DNA from: an uncultured Solirubrobacteraceae bacterium
Lineage (GTDB): Bacteria; Actinomycetota; Thermoleophilia; Solirubrobacterales; Solirubrobacteraceae
Assembly (NCBI GenBank): GCA_902806215.1
Contig: CADCVT010000203.1
Location: forward strand, 1 to 7,144
Reading direction: 5' to 3'
DNA: 7,144 bases
Shown here: in pieces, positions 1 through 4,467 of the stretch
How the letters are laid out: every line of letters begins with the position of its first letter
Position numbering within the stretch: position 1 is the stretch's first letter
The notes under the pieces: model-generated
What the model was told of the DNA's origin: nothing
Seen by the model: only the letters and a program-made list of their open reading frames with translations
The model's database searches: none
Translations under genes and position numbers: made by a program

Positions 1-430
1 CGTCGTGGGTCTTCGGACTGGCCTTGGGGATCACGTGGGCGACGGTGCCGGACTCGTCGATGATGAAGGTGGATCGAGTCACCCCCCAAAATGTCTTGCC
101 GTACATCGACTTCTCGCCCCACACGCCGTACTGCTCGGAGACCGCGTGGTCCTCGTCGGCGAGCAGCGTGAAGTTCAGCGACTGCTTGTCGTGGAACTTC
201 TTGACCGCCTTGACGGGGTCCGGCGAGACGCCGAGGACGGTGGCGCCGGCGGTGGCGTACTCCCCGCCGCGGTCGCGGATCCCGCACGCCTGGGTCGTGC
301 ACCCGGGCGTGTCGGCCTTGGGGTAGAAGTAGAGGACGACGCGCTTGCCGCGCAGGCCGGCCAGCGAGACGGGATTGCCGTCCTGGTCGGGGAGCTCGAA
401 GTCAGGGGCGGGCTGTCCGGTCTCGATCAT
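1..430 (-). CDS. bcp: Bcp-type thioredoxin-dependent peroxiredoxin (3' end cut by window)
   Basis: Atypical 2-Cys peroxiredoxin of the Bcp/PrxQ group, expected to reduce hydrogen peroxide and organic hydroperoxides in the cytoplasm and to be recycled by thioredoxin. Reading the minus strand from the ATG at 430-428 gives 143 codons before the window edge; the family is usually about 150-160 residues, so only a short tail is missing. The start MIETGQPAPDF is typical. Residues 37-49 read PKADTPGCTTQAC, with peroxidatic Cys44 and resolving Cys49 five residues later, the PrxQ spacing. Later hallmarks are LGVSPD, the F-LLAD segment and GVTRSTFIID. It is the last visible gene of a glycosylase-acetyltransferase-peroxiredoxin run and starts 12 bp after the acetyltransferase stop. 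The frame is open to the edge, so a length-filtered ORF list that demands a stop would miss it. Family assignment is very secure. Confidence 0.96.
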   Translation of the reverse strand, partial: MIETGQPAPDFELPDQDGNPVSLAGLRGKRVVLYFYPKADTPGCTTQACGIRDRGGEYATAGATVLGVSPDPVKAVKKFHDKQSLNFTLLADEDHAVSEQYGVWGEKSMYGKTFWGVTRSTFIIDESGTVAHVIPKASPKTHD

Positions 431-438
431 CCCGTCAG

Positions 439-444
439 CCTCTC
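439..444 (-). promoter_or_regulatory. Shine-Dalgarno site of the peroxiredoxin gene
   Basis: On the minus strand GAGAGG lies 8 nt before the ATG at 430. It overlaps the TGA stop (445-443) of the acetyltransferase gene, so ribosomes ending there are placed at this site. This supports both the ATG at 430 and co-translation of the two genes. Confidence 0.7.
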
Positions 445-1168
445 ACGGCGTGACGAACGCGCGCACCGTCGACAGCGTCTCGAACCCGAGGCGCTGGTAG
501 ATCGGGAACCCGGCCGCGCTCGAGTGGAGGATCGCGTGCTCGATCCCTCGCTCGCGTGCGACGGCGAGCGCGCGGACCGTCATCGCGGCGCCGACGCCGC
601 GGCGGCCGCGCTCGGGCGTCACGCCGACGTTGTAGAGCCCGGCGACGCCGGCGTGGACGAGCACGCTCGCGCAGCCGACCGCCGCGTCGCCCTCGTACGC
701 GACCCAGTTCATGAGGTCGGCGTCGGCGCGGGCGAGCGCGGCGATCAGCGGCCGCGCCGTCTGCTGGTCGAACCCGAACGCCGAAGCGAACGGCTCGACG
801 AAGTGCCGCAGGCCGAGCGGGCCGACCTGCTCGACGACCACCCCGTCGGGGAGCGGCGCCGCCGCGTCATCGAGCCGGTCGAGCGCGAGCGCCATGCCAG
901 GCATCTCCTCGCGCTCGATCGCGACCTCCTCGAGCCTGGCCGTCAGCGACGGCGTCGTCGACCGCACCCACCACAGCTGTGCGTGCCCACGCGCCGCCGC
1001 GAGCGCGCGGACAGCCGCGACGTCCGTGTCGTCGGGAGCCATGACGACCGAGTTGCACAGCGGGTGCGCGACGTCGCTGACGACCGCCGGACCGTGCCGC
1101 TCGGCGCCGGGGAGCTGCTCGAAGACCGGCATCCAGGCAAGCGCGTTGTCCTCGATCGCCGCGATCAC
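443..1168 (-). CDS. GNAT-family N-acetyltransferase, probably tandem-GNAT fold
   Basis: Cytoplasmic acetyl-CoA-dependent N-acetyltransferase of 241 residues; the substrate cannot be read from the sequence. The C-terminal half (about 110-240) is a GNAT domain. It has a strand ending LYNVGVTPE followed by the acetyl-CoA pyrophosphate loop R-G-R-R-G-V-G-A (about 187-194), then HAILHSSAAGFPIYQRLGF (211-229), the usual motif B. The N-terminal half (about 20-105) contains HPLCNSVV, LWWVRSTTPSL and PGMALAL. It resembles the degenerate first domain seen in many actinobacterial two-domain GNAT proteins and lacks its own CoA loop. I chose GTG at 1168 because it overlaps the stop of the upstream glycosylase gene as GTGA, a usual coupling arrangement. 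The next possible start is the ATG at 1132 (residue 13). Codons upstream of 1168 in this frame belong to the glycosylase gene. Family is secure; the exact start is less so. Confidence 0.88.
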   Translation of the reverse strand: MIAAIEDNALAWMPVFEQLPGAERHGPAVVSDVAHPLCNSVVMAPDDTDVAAVRALAAARGHAQLWWVRSTTPSLTARLEEVAIEREEMPGMALALDRLDDAAAPLPDGVVVEQVGPLGLRHFVEPFASAFGFDQQTARPLIAALARADADLMNWVAYEGDAAVGCASVLVHAGVAGLYNVGVTPERGRRGVGAAMTVRALAVARERGIEHAILHSSAAGFPIYQRLGFETLSTVRAFVTP

Positions 1169-2022
1169 TTGAGCAGGCGCGACAGGCGCCGGTCCTTGAG
1201 GACCTTCCCGCCCGTCTGGTCCTGCGGGCAGTAGCACATGACGTAGTCCTCGTAGTGGACCGCTTCGATCGTCGTGCCGCAGTCCGGGCACGGCTCGCCC
1301 TGATGCCGGTGGACCTTCAGCGGCAGCGGCAGCTTGTCGGGTATCGGGAGCGCCACGACCTCCTCGTAGTGGTCGAGCGCGCCGCCGAGGACGTCGATCA
1401 TCGCGGTGCGCAGCGCGGCGGCCTGCTCGTCGTCGAGGTCCTTCGCGCGGGCGAACGGCGACAGCCGCGCGGTCCACAGGATCTCGTCGACCCACGTGCG
1501 CCCGATCCCGGCGATCACGCGCTGGTCGCGCAGGACGGAGTGCAGCGGCCGGGCGCCGCCGGCGCCGAGCAGCGAGCGCAGGTCCTCTGGCGGGTCGGGC
1601 CACGCCTCGGGCCCGAGCGTCGCGATCGCGTCGTCGGCCCGGACCGCCTCCTCCCCGCGCAGCACCTTGACCCATGCCGCCTGCTTGGTCCCGAACTCGC
1701 GCAGCCGAAGCTCGCGTCCGTCGGCGAGGCGCAGCAGCAGGCGCGACGTGCGGTCGCGCAGCCCGGCGCGCTTGTCGTAGAGCTGCAGGCGCCCGGCGCT
1801 CATCAGGTGCAGCAGGACCTTCAGGTCACCGGCGACGTCGACGGCCAGGTGCTTGCCGATCCGGCGCACGCCCTCGATCGCGTTGCCGTCGAGCGCGTGC
1901 AGCGGCGGGTCGAACGTCTTCAGCGCGTTGATCCCCGGCGCCAGCGTCGACTCGATCTCCACGCCCTCGACCGCCGCGCTCAGCCTCCGCGCCGTGATCT
2001 CGACCTCGGGGAGTTCCGGCAT
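1165..2022 (-). CDS. Fpg/Nei-family DNA glycosylase/AP lyase with altered zinc finger
   Basis: Base-excision repair enzyme of the formamidopyrimidine-DNA glycosylase/endonuclease VIII family, 285 residues, expected to cut out oxidised bases and nick the abasic site. The start is set by chemistry: the protein must begin MPELPEVE, since Pro2 is the amine nucleophile and Glu3 the catalytic acid, so the 43 in-frame codons upstream are not used. Other landmarks are Lys57 in GKHL, HLMSAGRL (72-79), REFGTKQAAWV (108-118), the H2TH segment QRVIAGIGRTWVDEIL (167-182) and a C-terminal zinc-finger region (245-269). Three usual residues differ: the H2TH Asn of GIGN is Arg175, the fourth zinc Cys is Asp268 (with an extra Cys263 nearby), and the finger-loop Arg is Tyr260. 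It heads the run to the acetyltransferase and peroxiredoxin. The family is certain; whether it prefers 8-oxoguanine, pyrimidine lesions or something else is not. Confidence 0.93.
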   Translation of the reverse strand: MPELPEVEITARRLSAAVEGVEIESTLAPGINALKTFDPPLHALDGNAIEGVRRIGKHLAVDVAGDLKVLLHLMSAGRLQLYDKRAGLRDRTSRLLLRLADGRELRLREFGTKQAAWVKVLRGEEAVRADDAIATLGPEAWPDPPEDLRSLLGAGGARPLHSVLRDQRVIAGIGRTWVDEILWTARLSPFARAKDLDDEQAAALRTAMIDVLGGALDHYEEVVALPIPDKLPLPLKVHRHQGEPCPDCGTTIEAVHYEDYVMCYCPQDQTGGKVLKDRRLSRLLK

Positions 2023-2047
2023 CCTCAGAAGGGTAGGGTCCGCACCG
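2023..2047. promoter_or_regulatory. Divergent intergenic gap with two candidate back-to-back -10 boxes
   Basis: Only 25 bp separate the glycosylase ATG (minus) from the flavoprotein TTG (plus). The gap holds the direct repeat AGGGT-AGGGT (2030-2039). Read on the plus strand it gives TAGGGT (2034-2039), 8 nt before the TTG; on the minus strand it gives TACCCT (2035-2030), 7 nt before the ATG. Both fit the loose bacterial -10 consensus TANNNT and share the central TA. At those distances both transcripts would be leaderless or nearly so. Alternatively AGGG at 2035-2038 serves as a Shine-Dalgarno site for the flavoprotein and its promoter lies inside the glycosylase gene. The match is short and could be chance. 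Confidence 0.35.
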
Positions 2048-3394
2048 TTGAGCCGCCTGGCGATCATCGGAGGCGACGCCGCCGGCATGAGCGCGGCATC
2101 GCAGGCGCTGCGACGCGATCCGGACCTGGACGTCGTCGCGTTCGAGCGCACGCCCTACACGTCGTACTCGGCGTGCGGCATCCCGTACTGGATCGGCAAG
2201 GACCTCTCCCACGAGCGCGGGAGCGCGCCGCTCATCGTGCGCTCGCCCGAGAAGCACCGCGAGCGCGGCATCGACGTCCGCACGCGGACCGAGGTCATCG
2301 GCATCGACCTCGACTCGAGACGCCTCACGGTCAAGGATCTCGAGACGCAGACGGAGTCCGAGGAGGGCTTCGACGAGCTCGTCATCGCGACCGGCGCGGT
2401 GGCGAAGGCGCCGCCGGTTCCGGGCGCGGACACCGTCGAGCCGTCGCGGACGGTCGACGCGGCCGAGCGCTTCCACGCCGCGCTCGAGCGCGGCGGCGAC
2501 TCCGCCGTGGTCATCGGCGCCGGCTACATCGGCCTCGAGATGGCCGAGGCGCTCGTCAAGCGCGGACTGACCGTCTCGATGCTCGACATCGCCGACCAGG
2601 TGATGAACGTCGCGCTCGACAAGGACATGGCCGAGCACGTGCTCCGCGGCGCGCGCGACGAGGGCATCCACGTCCACCTCTCGACGCCTCTCGAGTCGAT
2701 CGAGCCCGGGGTCGTGCACGCCGGCGGCCGGGCGTTCCCGGCCGACCACGTCGTCGTCGCGACCGGCGTCCGGCCGGCGGTCGCGATCGCGATCGACGCG
2801 GGCCTCGAGGTCGGCGAGCTCGGCGGCCTGCTCGTCGACGACCACCAGCGCTGCCGCGGCGCCGACGGCGTCTACGCGGCGGGCGACTGCGTCGAGTCCT
2901 GGCACCGGCTGCTCGAGCGCCCGATCAACGTCCAGCTCGGCACCCACGCGAACAAGCAGGGCCGCATCGCGGGCGTCAACGCGACCGGCGGCGACGCGTC
3001 GTTCCCCGGCGTCATCGGGACGGCGGTCTCGCGCATCTGCTCGGTCGAGATCGCGCGCACGGGCCTGACCGAGAAGGAGGTCGCCGAGCTGACCGACTTC
3101 GACGTCGTCGCCGTGACCGCCCAGTCCACGACGCGCGCCGGCTACTTCCCCGGCACGGGCCCGATCTGGGTCAAGCTCGTCGCCGAGCGCGGCACCGGCC
3201 GCCTGCTCGGCGGGCAGATCGTCGGCGTCGAGGGAGCGGCCAAGCGCGCCGACGTGCTCGCGGTCGCGATCTGGACGGGCATGACCGTCCACGAGCTCGA
3301 GATGATGGACCTCGGCTACGCCCCGCCGGTGTCGCCGGTCTACGACCCGCTGCTGGTCGCCGCGTCGGCGGCGGTGCGGGCGCTCGACTCCTGA
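2048..3394 (+). CDS. FAD-dependent disulfide reductase, CoA-disulfide reductase/NADH oxidase type
   Basis: Flavoprotein of the single-cysteine branch of the pyridine nucleotide-disulfide reductases, 448 residues, expected to use NAD(P)H to reduce CoA disulfide, a persulfide or oxygen in the cytoplasm. Domains in order: FAD Rossmann motif AIIGGDAAGMSAAS (5-18); redox-active SxxC in YSACGIPYWIG with Cys43, the position found in staphylococcal CoA-disulfide reductase; LVIATGA; NAD(P) motif VIGAGYIGLE (155-164); second FAD motif GVYAAGDCVE (274-283); and a dimerisation domain with AGYFPGTGPIWVKL and LGYAPPVSPVYDPLL, including the conserved Tyr. There is no C-terminal rhodanese domain. The TTG at 2048 is chosen because the Rossmann fold starts three residues later and no ATG or GTG lies suitably close. 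In-frame codons before it lie inside the opposite-strand glycosylase gene. Its 3' end overlaps the convergent phosphatase gene by 55 bp. CoA-disulfide reductase, NADH oxidase and persulfide reductase activities cannot be separated by reading alone. Confidence 0.92.
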   Translation: MSRLAIIGGDAAGMSAASQALRRDPDLDVVAFERTPYTSYSACGIPYWIGKDLSHERGSAPLIVRSPEKHRERGIDVRTRTEVIGIDLDSRRLTVKDLETQTESEEGFDELVIATGAVAKAPPVPGADTVEPSRTVDAAERFHAALERGGDSAVVIGAGYIGLEMAEALVKRGLTVSMLDIADQVMNVALDKDMAEHVLRGARDEGIHVHLSTPLESIEPGVVHAGGRAFPADHVVVATGVRPAVAIAIDAGLEVGELGGLLVDDHQRCRGADGVYAAGDCVESWHRLLERPINVQLGTHANKQGRIAGVNATGGDASFPGVIGTAVSRICSVEIARTGLTEKEVAELTDFDVVAVTAQSTTRAGYFPGTGPIWVKLVAERGTGRLLGGQIVGVEGAAKRADVLAVAIWTGMTVHELEMMDLGYAPPVSPVYDPLLVAASAAVRALDS

Positions 3395-3870
3395 TCGCCG
3401 CAGATGCGGTCGATCTCGCGTGGTCGCACGAGCAGGATCAGCTCGCCGCGCGCGCCGTGCTCCAGCCGCACGCCGGCGATGCCGCCCTTCTTGAGGTCGA
3501 TGCGCGCGCCGGTCAGGTCGTGGACGACCTGCGAGAAGTCCGGCTCGTGGCCAACGACGAGGATCCTGCGGTCCGGGCCGGCCGCGTGCAGCAGCGCCGT
3601 CGCGTCGTGGCGGTCGAAGCCCGAGCGCAGCGGCTCGTGGACGATCGGCTCGACGCCGAGGCTCTCGGCGGCGAGGCGCGCGGTGTCGAGCGCGCGGACC
3701 TTCGGGCTCGTGAACACGAGCTGGAACGTCAGCTCGAGCGCGACCATCGCCTGGCCCGCGGCGACGGATTGATCGCGCCCGCGCGGGGTGAGCTCGCGCT
3801 CCTCGTCGGGACGGGCGTCATGCGGCTCGGCCTCGCCGTGACGGAGCAACCACAGCTGCTGGTGCGACAT
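3340..3870 (-). CDS. sixA: SixA-like phosphohistidine phosphatase (histidine phosphatase superfamily)
   Basis: Small single-domain member of the histidine phosphatase (phosphoglycerate-mutase-like) superfamily, 176 residues, closest in size and layout to SixA, which removes phosphate from histidine of phosphotransfer proteins. Visible catalytic set: LWLLRHGEAE with Arg10 and nucleophile His11, TSPKVRALDTA with Arg59, and VVGHEPDFS with His108. ELTPRGRDQS (26-35) is the usual segment after the first motif. The last 17 or so residues (Q-E-S-S-A-R-T to the end) are low complexity and are encoded in the stretch shared with the convergent flavoprotein gene. I chose the ATG at 3870, which puts the RHG motif at residue 10 as usual. 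A TTG at 3891 overlapping the upstream stop is a possible alternative adding seven residues. It sits 17 bp behind the membrane-anchored protein gene. The true substrate is unknown; some relatives act on small phosphoesters. Confidence 0.87.
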   Translation of the reverse strand: MSHQQLWLLRHGEAEPHDARPDEERELTPRGRDQSVAAGQAMVALELTFQLVFTSPKVRALDTARLAAESLGVEPIVHEPLRSGFDRHDATALLHAAGPDRRILVVGHEPDFSQVVHDLTGARIDLKKGGIAGVRLEHGARGELILLVRPREIDRICGDQESSARTAADAATSSGS

Positions 3871-3887
3871 CGCCCTGCGGACTCTAG

Positions 3888-4442
3888 TCAAGCCAGGCCG
3901 CTGCGGGCGCGCCGGACCTCGTCCTCGAGCCGGTCGAGCTCGCGGCTCGTCGCGGCGTCGATCGCGCGCCCCTCGCGGTAGGGCTGCAGGAGCCTCGCTG
4001 CCTCGCGCAGCGCGTCGAGCGCATCGAGCGCGGAGAACCGCGGCTCGGATCCCTCCTCCAGCCGCGCCGCGGCGACGTCGACGCGCTTGATCGCGCGATC
4101 GAGCTCACCCAGCGCGGCCTTGCCCGCCGGCGTGACGTCCGCGCCCTCGTCGAGCCAGCGCTCCACCGCCGCCTCGTACGCGACGACGGCGCGATCGAGC
4201 AGCCGCAGCGTCGCCTTCGCGGCGTCCGGAGCCTTCACGGGCTCTTTGCCCGGTGAAACAGAAGGGGTCAGACCCCCTGTACGCGTTTGCGCTGCAACCG
4301 CGGGCTTTTGCTCCGACAGCTCTTCCCCCGGTGAAACAGAAGGGGTCAGACCCCTCGTGGGGTCGCGACCTCGCGCGATCCAGCCCGCGAGGAACCCGAG
4401 GACGGCGACGACGGCGAGGGCGACGAGGGTCTCTGCGGCCAT
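3888..4442 (-). CDS. Membrane-anchored coiled-coil-like protein of unknown function, with repeat insertions
   Basis: I do not recognise this 184-residue protein. Residues 5-22 (TLVALAVVAVLGFLAGWI) form one hydrophobic segment followed at once by R-G-R, so it is probably an N-terminal anchor with the rest in the cytoplasm. Residues 30-70 are a Pro/Ser/Thr/Gly-rich linker with two copies of GLTPSVSPG (31-39 and 57-65), each encoded by the DNA repeat described separately. Residues 72-184 are charged, Ala/Leu/Arg/Glu-rich and helical-looking (for example DAAKATLRLLDRAVVAYEAA and REAARLL), consistent with a helical bundle or coiled coil, with no Cys or catalytic motif. Codon use in the helical part matches its neighbours, which argues that it is a real gene; the repeat linker is less GC-rich. 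The ATG at 4442 directly precedes the membrane segment but lacks a clear Shine-Dalgarno site. It lies between the hydrolase (25 bp upstream) and the phosphatase (17 bp downstream), probably in one transcript. Confidence 0.75.
   Translation of the reverse strand: MAAETLVALAVVAVLGFLAGWIARGRDPTRGLTPSVSPGEELSEQKPAVAAQTRTGGLTPSVSPGKEPVKAPDAAKATLRLLDRAVVAYEAAVERWLDEGADVTPAGKAALGELDRAIKRVDVAAARLEEGSEPRFSALDALDALREAARLLQPYREGRAIDAATSRELDRLEDEVRRARSGLA
4241..4276 (-). repeat. Palindromic repeat, copy 1 (36 bp)
   Basis: Matches copy 2 (4319-4354) in the same orientation at 34 of 36 bases, with 28 identical bases at 4249-4276. The core is GGGGTC-A-GACCCC (4264-4276). In this copy ACAG (4258-4261) and CTGT (4277-4280) extend the inverted repeat, with an AA bulge on one side. 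In the minus-strand gene it encodes GLTPSVSPG and a few residues beyond. It resembles dispersed REP-type palindromes, but dispersal cannot be tested within this window. Confidence 0.85.
4319..4354 (-). repeat. Palindromic repeat, copy 2 (36 bp)
   Basis: Second copy, exactly 78 bp (26 codons) from copy 1, so both copies are read in the same frame and give the same peptide. The 42 bp between the copies are unrelated to either and rather T-rich for this window. The only mismatches to copy 1 are at the seventh and eighth bases. Unlike copy 1, it is followed by another GGGGTC half-site that makes a second hairpin. Confidence 0.85.
4349..4364. repeat. Perfect inverted repeat, 6-bp stem and 4-nt loop
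   Basis: GACCCC (4349-4354), loop TCGT, GGGGTC (4359-4364). The left arm is also the right half of the copy 2 palindrome (GGGGTC at 4342-4347), so three half-sites in a row allow two mutually exclusive pairings. It lies inside the coding sequence, has no T-tract on either strand, and is therefore not called a terminator. Confidence 0.6.
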
Positions 4443-4467
4443 GACGACCGCGCATGCTGTCAGAGGA

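Noticed and set aside
5..1234. 409-codon plus-strand open frame across the peroxiredoxin and acetyltransferase
   Set aside because: Antisense to two well-recognised genes, with a compositionally biased translation.
1168..1675. N-terminal extension of the acetyltransferase frame upstream of 1168
   Set aside because: The extra residues are Arg/Ala/Gly-rich and antisense-free only because they overlap the glycosylase gene on the same strand in another frame; the real domain starts near the GTG at 1168.
2023..2151. 43-residue N-terminal extension of the glycosylase
   Set aside because: Fpg/Nei enzymes need Pro at position 2 as nucleophile, so the ATG at 2022 must be the start.
1826..3292. 488-codon minus-strand open frame opposite the flavoprotein gene
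   Set aside because: Low-complexity Asp/Arg/Ala/Val translation with no motif, while the plus strand encodes a full flavoprotein with all cofactor motifs.
1255..3981. 908-codon plus-strand open frame
   Set aside because: It runs antisense to the glycosylase and phosphatase and out of frame through the flavoprotein. The translation is Arg/Ala/Gly/Asp-rich with no recognisable domain, an effect of high-GC codon bias keeping shadow frames open.
4241..4354. Possible minimal CRISPR (two near-identical repeats and one spacer)
   Set aside because: Only two copies, lying inside a continuous coding frame with a period divisible by three, and no cas gene nearby. A repeat insertion explains it better.
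4349..4364. Possible intrinsic terminator
   Set aside because: The hairpin is in the middle of a gene, the stem is only 6 bp and no T-tract follows on either strand.
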